Shown in pieces: positions 22,653 through 33,911 of a DNA stretch of 64,000 nucleotides. The stretch spans positions 20,440,501 to 20,504,500 of the forward strand of contig CM076148.1 in NCBI GenBank assembly GCA_038025085.1, given 5' to 3'. The translations under genes and the position numbers were made by a program. Origin of the DNA: Tetragonia tetragonoides (Eukaryota; Streptophyta; Magnoliopsida; Caryophyllales; Aizoaceae). The notes under the pieces were generated by a model that saw only the letters and a program-made list of their open reading frames with translations, was not told where the DNA came from and searched no databases. How positions within the stretch are numbered: position 1 is the first letter of the stretch; each line of letters starts with the position of its first letter.

Positions 22653-24013
22653 ATGGCAAGCATTGCTAAGAGGGAATTTGGAATCCTTGATGTGTCTGGG
22701 AAGAACTACTACAAATGCAAGGTACTTGCACACTTGAAGGTTAATAGACTTAAGAAAATCATTAAGGAAAATAATAATGCCTTAGAGGAAGACCAGGCTA
22801 AGGCTAGTATTTTCTTACGGCATCATCTCCATGAGTACCTGAAAAATGAATACCTCATGGTTGAAGATCCAAAAGAATTGTGGCAAAATCTCCATGAGAG
22901 ATATGGGCACAAAAAATAAGTTTTGTTGCCGCAAGCCTTGTTTCAATGGGCTAATCTAAGGCCTTGTTTGGCTGGGTGTAAGCCAACAAAGGAATTTGAA
23001 CTTTTAAGGAATAATGAGAATTTACATGGTTTGGTTCACACACTTACATGGAAAATGAAGTTCCATGTAAGTTGAATTTTCCATGAACCATGGAAAGTTG
23101 CTTACCTTGGGGGGGCTAGGTAAGTCCAACTTCCCATGCTCATTAGCTCAAATGACATTTTTATCCTTGAAAGTTAAAAAAAATATTGCATGTGGATTGG
23201 GTAATTTGTCATTTTGCTTTTATTTCCAAGGAAGTATACTTTATGAACTAAACTAAGGTATTTTCACGGAATTGAAACTTACATAGGAAATTGAAGTTCC
23301 ATGTTATTACAACTTCCCTATGTAAGTTGATACAATTGAACCAAACAATGCCTAAGGTTTCATGACTAAAAAAGTTTGTTAGTGAATATAATTCTGCTCT
23401 ATTGCGTATATAACTTCATCTGTGAAGTTATGTGGGCAAAATATCACTGACTATGACATGCTTGAAAAGACTTATTCCACCATGCACGCCTCTAGTTTGC
23501 TACTGGCCTACTGCAGCAGCAGTCTCGAGAAAGAGGATTCAAACTCTGAACTGATATCTGTTATATTGGTGGTTAAGCAGAATAATCAGTTGCTCATGTA
23601 GAATCATAACATGAGGCCTGTTGGACCCAGTGCAGTGCTAGAGACACGTGCCACCAAAATAGATGATCAAGGTCGCCAACTGAAAAATAATAAATTTCAA
23701 CGCAAGAATTTCAACAAAGGTCAGCGTCGCCATTTCAAGCGAAAAGGAAAACAAATAAACTAGCAAAGGACTGGACCAACAGGGAAGCAAAAGTTGACAT
23801 GTTTCAAGTGTGGTATTAATGGCCATTTTGCAAAATAATGTCGAACCGCCAAGCATTTTGTGGAATATATCAAGCTTCAAAGAAAGGTAAAGAGAAAAAT
23901 GTTGAGGCCAACTTTGTGGATGAAGGCCCTAGAATGCGCCAACCCTTGATGTTTCTGACTACATCATGGACAATGCTGAAAATGACTTTATTACCAACCT
24001 GGGCATTAATTAA
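22653..24013 (+). pseudogene. copia gag, copy 2, interrupted by the same MITE
   Basis: Duplicate of the pseudogene at 10859. The first 88 residues differ by two substitutions (a Pro to Ser and a Pro to Leu). The MITE occupies 22960-23352. The zinc knuckle again has an in-frame TAA between its third and fourth ligands. The shared stop shows that gag was dead before duplication. The frame ends at TAA 24011-24013. Confidence 0.8.
22960..23352. mobile_element. Tourist/PIF-Harbinger-like MITE in gag, copy 2
   Basis: Same element and same insertion point as 11166-11557, with TAA at 22957-22959 and 23353-23355. Its presence at the identical position in both copies dates it before the tandem duplication. 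Confidence 0.8.
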
Positions 24014-24180
24014 GGTTTCCTTAAATAACACGTATTAATTATGTGTGTTTATTATGAGTGTTTAGTTATGTTTTATTTAAATAAATATTTTTACAAGCAT
24101 TAGACTATCAATGGATGTAATATTTCGTATTAAATAAAAATCAGTGTGCTTAATTAATCACTAATCTAATATTTATTTTA

Positions 24181-24552
24181 ATGAATTTGCAAAATGAAAT
24201 TGGCGAACAGTGTCTAATTGACAGTGCTGCGACACACACAATCCTGAGGAATAAACTTTTTTCATCCAATTGCAACAAATCTAGGCAAACGTTAACACCA
24301 TTGGCGGTGTTGCAAAATTAATTGAAGGATCAGGAAAAGCGTGTGTTATGCTCCCTATGGGGACGAAAATTGAAATAAAAGACGCATTATATTCGAGTAA
24401 ATCTAGAAGAAATTTGTTGAGTTTTAAAGATGTGCGTCAGAATGGTTACCACATGCAAACCATGACTGAAAACCAAAAGGAGTTTATGTGTCTTACATCA
24501 GTTAAAGCTTGCAAGAAATATGTATCCTATTTAAAATACAAATGTATGTTTT
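24181..24552 (+). pseudogene. copia pol start (protease) fragment, copy 2
   Basis: Duplicate of 12385-12759, with the same ATG after the gag stop and spacer, the CLIDSAATHTI motif and the same downstream truncation. It differs by a short indel after the protease motif, and one of the stops seen in copy 1 is absent here (a TCA at the corresponding place). Confidence 0.75.
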
Positions 24553-25768
24553 AATGTGGTGCTTCTAAAACTTTATCCAAGCCACCTCCTTAATTTTAAC
24601 CTCTCAACTTTTAATGTGGTTTGAGTATTGAACTTTTAGTATTCTCACAACACATAAGGAAGATTACGTGACAATCTTGGACTAATAATGCATCGAATCG
24701 CAAGATGAGGTATCACAATTACTGTAGCAATTCATCCATTTGGTGTATTGTTGTATACAACAACCAAATAATCCAAACAAATGATCTCATAGTGGTCATT
24801 TATTTTGATTTTGTCTATATCCTATACCCTATACCCTAAACTATTTACTTACGAACAAAAACCGATTGAAATCAATACATGATAATTTATATGACAAATA
24901 ATTTAACAACAAACTATAATCTACGTATTATTGGATAAGTATTTTAACTATTTATTCAGGAACAACTACAGATTAACATCTTTACATTGAATATTATTTA
25001 GTTATAGAAACTATGAGAGAATCATAATATATAACTTTAGTATATACTAGTTACATTCCCGTGCGATGCACGGTTTGATACAAAAATCCTCTTCTATGAA
25101 TCTCTCGCTTAATTAATATCGTACAAACCTAGAACATTGCATCAATTGTAGAGTAGAATACCAAAATATACAATATCGAATCTCATTTCTTGTTAATCAT
25201 GATATAAACCTGGTTTGTACAAATCTTTATTATTTTTGTTGTAATTTACCCCAGTATCTAGTGTCTAATATCTAGTCCAGAAGACCACAACCACTACTAC
25301 TACTACTTTGTGGGGCAGTTTACTCCAAATATCCAGTCAAAAGAATCATAGCCTAAGTATGAAACTATGTTTAATTAGTTAACAACTATGTATATCCATC
25401 ATTGAAAGCTAATACACATATTATTTCGACTATATATTATTGTTAGAACAAATCATGCGAAAATTGAAATAGTAACAATGTACACTTTGACTCGAATATA
25501 GTGAGCTCTATTGTTAAACCATGCATGCATCCGCCGCCAAAAAAAAGTATTAAAAATATATATGTTTTATTATTATTATTATATGCATGTATCATTATAC
25601 AAAATTAAGAAAATGTATTTAATATAATGTAGATTTATGCAATTAATGTAGATTAATGCATTAGTATATATTCATGCATTTTATATTGCTTACGTGTCAA
25701 GCTATGTGGATATGTCTTATTTATGTGGACGCCCACGTGTCCATCAAGCAAGTGTGCATATCCACTTT

Positions 25769-25771
<3 letters not shown>

Positions 25772-25843
<72 letters not shown>
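25772..25843. repeat. (AT)n microsatellite, copy 2
   Basis: Shorter AT tract (about 72 bp) at the position corresponding to 16231-16325. Confidence 0.95.
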
Positions 25844-25845
<2 letters not shown>

Positions 25846-26812
25846 AACCCCCCTTAAATTACAAACCGTACAAACCAAATTGTGGCCGTTAAATTTACAT
25901 GATCAAAGGCGCAGATTTGTTAAGTTAAAAAAAGGACACGCTGGGAATTAACGAAAAAGATGGGGGCACATTGGTCTTTTCGCGCATCAGTTGCCGAAGC
26001 AAATAAATACTTTTCTCCTGCTCTTTCTCTCTCCTCTCTCCTCACCCGTTCTTTCTTTCTCCTCTCTCCGGTTGTCCATCTTTCATCTCCGGCGATCTGA
26101 CACTCATTCTTTATCCACTCTCTGGCGGCTCTCTTTCCTCTCTAACGTCACCGCCCTCTCTCTCTCCTCGCCGCTCTCTCTCTCTTTCTCCTGGTCGCTC
26201 TCTCTCCCCAAGTCTCTCTCTCTCATCGTCATCAGAAAAGTCCATGGTCGTCGCCCACCATTCCATGGCCAGCGACCATAGATCGGAGTTCTCCGACCTC
26301 CGATCTGTGGTTTCCGACCAAGGAGCTATGGCCGGTGACCTTCGACCTTCTCTCTTTTTCTCACTGTTTCTCTCTCTTTATTTGGTCGCCGATTTTCGAG
26401 AAGCGTTCTGGCTACCGACCACCGCTTAGTGGTCGGTGTCCACAGATCTGAGGTCTTTGACCTCGGTTATGTGGTCTCCGTCCACTAAACCATGGTCGAT
26501 GACCTAGGGTTTCGTGTGAGTGAGAGGAAAGAGAGAAACGATGGGCGTGGACGCGTGGTGCTTGAGTGGTGAGGCGGTCTGAGTGGTGGTTTCTGGAGGT
26601 GGTGGGAGCGGGTGGTGGAGAGAGAGTGAGGAGTGTGCGTGATGAGGGAAGGAGAGAGAATTGAGGTGTGGTGGTGCACGGGGCGGCGGAGATAATGGTG
26701 GTAGGATGGCGGTTATACTGGCGGTGGTGGAGCGGTAGGGACAGTGGTTGTTAGGGAGAGGTTAATAATTTACATTAATAAATTTAAGGATTTGTGTTTA
26801 TAAAATGATGAA

Positions 26813-27100
26813 TTTGTGAGTATAATTCAATGAATTTGTAATTCTAATTTAATGAATCTGTACTCATTACATAATGAATTTGAATGTGAATATAATGAAT
26901 TTGCAACAAATGCAATGAATTTGCAAAAAACAAAAAAGAACAAATTTTTTTCATGAAGTTATGGTTATATTAAAATAAAGTTGTAATTTTATGTTAATGA
27001 AGCTGTAGTTTGATTTTAATGAATTTGTAATTTTATGTTAATGAATCTGCAATTTTATGTTAATGAAGTTTTGCTTTTGCATTTAAATGAATTTATAATT
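26813..27100. repeat. Diverged short tandem repeats of AATGAATTTG type, copy 2
   Basis: Counterpart of 17282-17580. The long A-run of copy 1 is shorter and interrupted here. Confidence 0.6.
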
Positions 27101-27704
27101 TATCATGACCGTTAGATCAAACAAATTAAGGGCTCCTATTAATTAAGGGGGTTTGTATGGTTTGTATACTAAGGGGGGTTTGTATGTGACCCTTCCCCTA
27201 TATATATATTAGATTAGAAGCATTTTCTGACAGCATTGGACACGTCCACCTAAGCGAACCTTTTTTTTTTTTTAAATAACAATAATAAATCATAACTAAA
27301 AGTTAGGAAAGAGAGAATATAACAATAATAAATCATAAATAGAAGTTAAGAAAGAGAGAATATAGAGTTATGGCAGTAAATCATTGAAAATAATGAAATA
27401 TTAAGATCAATATAACTTTTGTTTCAGGTTACAGAAATTCCAATATCTTACACCATTGAAAAGAGCGTGAAACGCGCTTTAAAACAAGACCCATTTTGTC
27501 ATATATCTTATGTATTGACATTTTACAGGAGCTAAGAGAGAATATTAGAGTTATGGCAGTAAATCATTGAAGATAATAATGAAATATTAAAAGCAGTATA
27601 ACTTTTGTTTCAGGTTACAAAAATTCCAATGTCTTACACCAATAAAAAGAACGTGAAACTCACTTTAAAACAAGACTCATTTTGTCATATATTTTATGCA
27701 TAGG

Positions 27705-28365
27705 AGCTGATTTTGCAATGGCTAGAAAATACTCTCCCAAGGCAAATATTACGTACTAATTGACTAAATTGCCCCTTATTTCTATTTGAGTGGTGCCTAT
27801 AGTGAGAAACAGAATAAAATAAATTGCACTAAAGTGTATTGGCTTTGTAATTTCTACTCAATTAATTGCTGCACACCTCTTGCTACTCCTACTTCCTTTT
27901 GCATTTGTACATCGTTTCAATCACTTTTTTTTTTTTGGTGCTTCAATTGGTTGCATCTGTAAGTTGTAACACTTACGGTCATCAATTCATCATACAGTAA
28001 AAAATTTTATTGTCATATTTCCCCTTAGGCCTAATAGCCCTTATCTGCAAAACTACCATGGCTGGATATCTATATGGTCCTAGAAACATATTTTTAATAA
28101 TAGATGAATTGTGAATTTGTGATGCGAATGTAGCCTGCGGGATACGATAATTAATTTTAACAAATAGAAAATTAGGAATGCGGTAAAAGAGTAAAGTCAA
28201 AGTAATTTGGAGTGTATGGTTAATTTGGTGAAATAAGGGGTTGGCTTCCAATTAGATTCTACTTTGATATTACGGGCACCACCTAAATGGAAAATGATGG
28301 ACAATTTAGTCAAACAAAGATATTTGCGTTGGAAGAGTATTTTATAGCCTTGGCAAAATCAGCTC
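27705..28365. mobile_element. Foldback-type MITE, copy 2
   Basis: Counterpart of 18189-18849 in the second duplication copy, with the same inverted ends. Confidence 0.58.
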
Positions 28366-28863
28366 GACAGCTCCCCTTATGCATTGGCATTTTACAGGAG
28401 CATATGAAGGGCAAATCAATCATAATCATAATAATAATATCTATAGACATTTTCTTACAGTATATATAGAATGCGTACACCTAAACGAGTTTTTTGGAGC
28501 TATGTCACCTCAGAGATCCTGTTTAATTGTCTGACAAATGACAACTAATACGAATTAAAAGAAGGAGATCTTTTGGTGTCCACTAAATGGAAAACTTAAC
28601 AACCAACAATACTCCCACTTATTACTCATGCATTATACTGTATATGCTCTGTAGATCTTTGAGCAAGTGATATAGAATATGCAACCATATTTCGATCAGT
28701 CACTTGATGGTCATTTGAATTTGTGATTAACTATCATGATTTTTATACTTGACACATTTTTAAAAAAGTCTCCATTTACTTATAGTTTTTATTTATTTAT
28801 TTATATAAGAGCTAATAATGAGTTAATTTTTGAGTTAAGCCCAAAAGAATGGAGGTCCAAAAT

Positions 28864-28915
28864 AGTAACAGTAATAGTAATAGTAATAGTAATAGTAATA
28901 GTAATAGTAATAATA
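28864..28915. repeat. GTAATA microsatellite, expanded in copy 2
   Basis: About seven GTAATA units, where the corresponding place in copy 1 (about 19348-19368) has only two. This shows array expansion or contraction since the duplication. Confidence 0.9.
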
Positions 28916-29091
28916 CCATATAAATAAGTTATGAAATAGAGGATATTAGAGTTATAGCATCATTAATTCATTTGAGACATTATGAGGCGTATTAATTTTA
29001 TGTTATGCTTAAAAAATACAAACAACGACTTACACTAATGAATTAAAAGAACGCGAAATACACTTTGAAATAAGATCCATCTGTCTTATAT

Positions 29092-29094
<3 letters not shown>

Positions 29095-29151
<57 letters not shown>
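29095..29151. repeat. (AT)n microsatellite
   Basis: Counterpart of 19578-19630. Copy 2 lacks the short stretch (acgtatttacattttgcaag and following bases) that precedes the tract in copy 1. Confidence 0.9.
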
Positions 29152-29154
<3 letters not shown>

Positions 29155-30289
29155 GACAGCATTGGGTTATTTCACTTAACCGAGTCACTTAGGGACGCAC
29201 CACCTAAGCAAGCATATATATAAAAACCTAAAATAAATTAATTTTTTAAGGTTAAATTTCAATTAGATTAAACATAAGACAAAAATATAGTTACGACATT
29301 TTTTGTCTCTAAATACCAAATAGAAAATTATATTCCCATGGTCATATATTATTCATAATAATTAACCTAGCACATTCGGGGGGGGGGGGGGGGGCGAACG
29401 CATTCAAAAAGAAAAGAGAAAAAAAAACTTCCACGACAACATTATGCTACTCTCTCCCAGTCTAAACCAACATTTTAATATTAGGTGAAAATAACAAGAA
29501 AGACAAGCTAGTTGTATGTTCAGTTTTAATCATTTTTAACAGGGATTTGTCAATTTTACTGATAAAATATGTTTAATTTTAATGATGGATGAAACAACAT
29601 CTACTTCCCCTACAAAAAAAGGAAACCAAATATTCTTTTGAAAATGTTGAATCACACTGCACCAAAAGTTACAAAAAGACCGTCTTATAAAAGTTTTTGT
29701 GTAGAACGATTATATTAAAACTTAAATATACATTACTAAATAAATTTTCATAAGTGATAGTTATACTTATGATTTTCGATCAAAATGATTAATTAACACG
29801 TTAAATTGACCATGAACCGTGTAACGCACGAGCATATATACGCCTACTATATATATAATTTAAGGAGGTATTTTGTGACCGCATCGGACGCGTCCACCTT
29901 ATCGAATCATCTAAGATTAGAATTAAAAGTGCCACCTATACGAGCTACTAAGCTAAATAAATAACAAAAATATAGTTAAGAAATAATATTAGCTGAAATG
30001 AATAAGTTTCAATTATAAGTTATAAAATTAAGGAGGTATTTTCTGGTGTTATTAAGTTGTGATATCATGTATGTTGTAGTTTTTTAGGTGAAAAGAACAA
30101 ACCTTAAGGTTTTGTTCTTTTCAAAGAAATGGTGTAAAACAGAAAGGAACGGAAGAGAATAAAATGACACAAATGATAACGCAACAAAATGACATAATGG
30201 ACATAGAATGTGAGAAAAAATAAAATACAAAATGAGATGCAGTGCAGATTGGAAAGGAACAATTCAAATTAACTTAGTATACAACGCTA

Positions 30290-30445
30290 ATTCCACTAAA
30301 AACTTCTATAATACGGTCTTTTCGTAACTATTTGTGGGACGGGGGTCACTTTTCCATAAAAGAAGGGTCACTACTCACTATAAGTGACTCCTACATTTCT
30401 AAACAGTGACCCCATACTGTAAGTTGGTCTCACACAAGACTTGCT
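30290..30445. repeat. Dispersed ~150-bp repeat, copy A
   Basis: Shares a colinear series of motifs with 54792-54950: acggtcttttcgtaa, gacgggggtcactttt, aagggtcact, and tctcacacaagact. It is probably a MITE remnant. The tctcacacaagact phrase is very frequent in Caryophyllales genomes from general familiarity, which is one reason for the taxonomic guess. Confidence 0.6.
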
Positions 30446-30555
30446 GAAATATTTTATACAAGTATAAAACTAAAATACAAAATAGCATATAATTTATGTC
30501 ATTTTGACAAATTATTTCAAAAATATGAAACCTACTTAGCCTCCAGCTAGAAGCA

Positions 30556-30640
<85 letters not shown>

Positions 30641-32756
30641 TGGATCATGCACGTTGTTGCATTGACATGTGGCATGCCATGTCAGCATACCCAGTCAGCA
30701 TCATATCCAGTAGTTAATGCTATGTCACTTAATTAATTAAATACATGCATGAACCTTATAATCTAATTAAAGTATGATACATGAACATAAACAACATAAA
30801 TACGGTTCATGAACTTAACCTAAATTATAGAAAAGATTAGGCACATCGAATTTAATAAGGGAGAATTGTCACAAGTAATAATTTTTATACATACATCTTG
30901 ATTTTCTAAGTGATTTTATACCTGAGCAATATAGTAGAAAACAATTATTGGGCATTACATGATTAAACCCTATGGAAATGGAGAAACATAGTATTAGTAG
31001 AACGTGACCGTGAATAAGGTAGTCGTAAACATAATTAATTTCTTCAACAATTATTTTAATTAAAAAAGAATGAGAACATTGATTGATATATTCCAATGGA
31101 GTCCAAATAACCGCTACATACCAAATAATATGACGCATAGGAAATTTAACATATTAAATCGAAGTATGTTAAGAAAATGAAAATTATATTGTAAAAGTAT
31201 TTTCTAATAAAAACCCAACAAATATTCCTTCATATTTTGAATCTAAATAATTTTTCGTTTCAAATTTTCGATGTTGAGTTTTGACCACAATTTTCTCATA
31301 AATCGGAGTACGTAAAAATTATGAAAATTATATATGGTGAAATTACTTTCCAATACGAATCCAACAAATATTCTTTCATATTTTGAATCTAAATAGTTTT
31401 TCCACAAATTGAGGTCAAATTAAACACGACGAACATCTAAAATGACACTTAAAAAGGGCGGGACACTTATAATCCATGATATACTAACAAGGTCGTGCAT
31501 CACAATGGGTATAAAAGAAAACCACGACAATTGTTGTATTGACATGTGACATCCATGTCATTGCATACATAGGCGACATTTCATGATTCGATGTATTTAC
31601 CTTAAAAAGTAGGCGAAGTTTAGTTACTGACTTACTACTCTCACTAACCATTAAAATTATATCATTAGTATTCATAAAAGTTATTGTTCCATTCTTTAAT
31701 GACTTAAGTTTCATAAACCATAATTGTTTTTTAATATATCACGTCAATCGGCATATTTCAACGAGTAAATATTAACTCATTAAGAATTTTCAGAAAAAAA
31801 GAACATACTATAAAAATGAATCTATCGTGTACTAAAATTTGATCATACACACTGTTGTATTGGCACGTGTTCTGCATGTCGATCACCATATCCAATCATC
31901 ATCATATCCAAAAGTTAATGCCAAATTAACCAATTAATAAGGATAATGAACCATGTTATCTAATTAAATTAGGTACTTGGAACATATAAATATTATTTTT
32001 GAGTGAAAGATACATGAACCATAATTAAACTTAAACTAAACTATGCTGAAAACTAGATACAACGAATTTAATAAGGGAAAGTAGTCACAAGTAATAGATG
32101 CATAAAGTCTTCTAAAAAAAAAAGAAGTAATAGATGCATAAAGACTTTAAAACTAACGGATAAATTCACGTATTATGCATCTCAATCTTCAAAGTGATTT
32201 CGCACCCCAACAAAAATACATGATTCATGGAGATCGAGCAATATGGTAAATTGGTAAAATAATGTGGACAAGGGAAACTAATTTATCTACATGGATCAAA
32301 ATAATCGTTGCCATATCACATTACATGACACACAAGTAATATTATATAAAAAAATATTTAAACCAAAGAGAGATAAGAACCAATAGTAGTATATTGACTA
32401 TTAATAAAGGTAGGTAAATAAATTTATGGACTACATAAGTACACAAATGTGCAAATGTGTTGGTTGATAGAGTATATCAAGGTGTGGGAATATATCATTT
32501 AACTAATTTTGTGATTAATTATTTAAAGTATGAAAAATATAAATTAATTTATCCATTTAAATCCAAAAAACTGTTATCACATGTCACATAAACAACTTTA
32601 TAGTCCACATAGCACAACTTTGATTTTGTACGGATAACTCCATTTTAGTTATTATATACACTATTAAAATCATTAATCTATTTTCTTGATAACATTCAAA
32701 ATATATTTTCTAATGATAAACTACAAGCCCGTGCATCGCACGGGGCATACACCTAG
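30556..32756 (+). mobile_element. Helitron-like non-autonomous element
   Basis: The 3' end carries the perfect hairpin CCCGTGC-ATC-GCACGGG (32728-32744), then CTAG at 32753-32756 before a T. A matching 5' TC end after an A is proposed at 30556, followed by an AT microsatellite to about 30636. The interior holds two or three diverged copies of a segment around gatcatgcacgttgttg (about 30645, 31490 and 31840). No coding capacity. The 3' end is firm, the 5' end is inferred. Confidence 0.55.
30563..30636. repeat. (AT)n microsatellite
   Basis: AT tract of about 74 bp just inside the proposed Helitron-like 5' end. Confidence 0.95.
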
Positions 32757-33300
32757 TATTGCCACATAAACGAACATGTAAAGTTCACAAATAATTAAAA
32801 TTTAGGATGATAAATGAACTTGACTTATAAGTTTTAGAGGTTAAATAAAGTTTAATAGTCCATAGAGCAAAAAATTACTTAAAAGTTTAAACAAAATAAT
32901 GACAAATAAATAAGAAAAACAAACAGATTGTGGCAATTTTTTTTTATTTTTCTATTGGTGCATATATGCATATGACTGAAAATATTGAATATATTCACTA
33001 AACCTTGCAATGCACAAGATTACATTCATGTCAAACATGAATCCAAATTACCGAAGTGAAATTGCCAACATAATTCGATCCTCGATATCATATTTACTAA
33101 CATCATATGAGTGTATTTATTTTTAAAATATTAATAACGTTGCACGGGCTTCATATCTGGTTATTATTTATTTAGGAACAACATCGAATTGAAATTGTTA
33201 TAACATGAAAGATATGATCCAGTTGTTATTAATTAAATAGCAATTGACATTATAAAAATAAGAACTAAATCATCATCATCATCATCACATCTTTCTATCA
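32757..33300. other. AT-rich spacer
   Basis: No gene seen. Weak echoes of Helitron-type 3' ends (a tgcaatgcacaag hairpin near 33009 and gttgcacgggcttc near 33137) suggest older relics. Confidence 0.35.
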
Positions 33301-33304
33301 CGAT

Positions 33305-33418
33305 CACCGTCCACCCCACCTCCACGACTCTACCACCGAACACATCACCACCCACCCAAATCCACGACTCCGCCACGAAACAGATCACCACCCACCCCAC
33401 CTCCACGACTCCACCACT
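33305..33418. repeat. ~40-bp minisatellite, nearly three units
   Basis: C-rich units beginning cacc(g/a)(t/c)ccacccc and containing tccacgactc, repeated almost three times. It lies about 500 bp beyond the SYP81 stop codon on its 3' side. The + strand translation is low-complexity His/Pro/Thr, and I do not call a gene. Confidence 0.75.
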
Positions 33419-33911
33419 GTCACACTCTTCATACCTCCATCAGCAACCATAGTTACTGTTATTGATCGACGACGGTGGCACTAGCGGTAGTCTCATCGCT
33501 ATCTCGCCGGCGAGAATCGTGGTGAGGCTACGGCAGAGTTCAACCTCAAACATGAAACGAAATCAAATTTGGGGATGGAAACGAAAGGCAGGTTCACTCT
33601 CACCACTGGTGCATAGCAATAGACGAGAGAAAATGAGGTGAAATATCGCCGTATTTTTTTTTTCTTATCGGAAAGGAATCATTAAATTGATTCATTCCAC
33701 TAATTAGTTTCGCTACAAAGATTAGCACTAACCAGTAATTCCTTTAATTTTGCTCCAACCAATCAGCTGCTGCCAACGCATTAAAAAAAATTCTGTGTGT
33801 TGTACACCGAGTGTATCGGTCCCATATAAAACATGAATCAATGAACAAGAAATGCCTCCGACAGACGACAGTGATATGCAGCTTAAATTTGAACTGTGTC
33901 CACTATCCACA
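33419..33911 (-). other. SYP81 3' flank, presumed 3' UTR
   Basis: Follows the SYP81 stop codon on the minus strand. A poly(A) site was not pinned down. A GC-richer stretch at about 33470-33560 has no recognisable gene. Confidence 0.4.

Larger units (their letters stand above)
21409..24555 (+). mobile_element. Ty1-copia fragment, copy 2 of the duplicated relic
   Basis: Same structure and breakpoints as the fragment at 9615-12760, produced by the tandem duplication and not by a second retrotransposition. Contents: leader 21500-21880, tRNA-like block 22497-22573, gag from 22653 to TAA 24011-24013, and the protease start near 24181-24552. It has its own extra stops, for example an in-frame TAG near 23761 in the basic linker. 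Confidence 0.8.
25047..27213 (-). mobile_element. Helitron-like non-autonomous element, copy 2
   Basis: Counterpart of 15508-17696 within duplication copy 2, with the same CTAG/hairpin 3' end (25047 onward) and TC 5' end (27213). It differs in the length of the AT tract (about 25772-25843) and in scattered substitutions. Confidence 0.6.
20732..30250. repeat. Tandem segmental duplication, copy 2 (9.5 kb)
   Basis: Second copy of the unit at 8938-20731. The coordinate offset is 11794-11795 up to the break at 24680/24681 and then about 9516-9540, because copy 2 lacks 12886-15140 of copy 1. The break carries the triplet TGG present at both ends of the missing segment, typical of a microhomology deletion. 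Microsatellites differ between copies: the GTAATA-type array is expanded here at about 28864-28915 and the AT tracts differ in length. Confidence 0.92.

Noticed and set aside
33305..33418. Possible CRISPR-like array
   Set aside because: The units are contiguous ~40-bp tandem repeats without unique spacers, in a plant genome.
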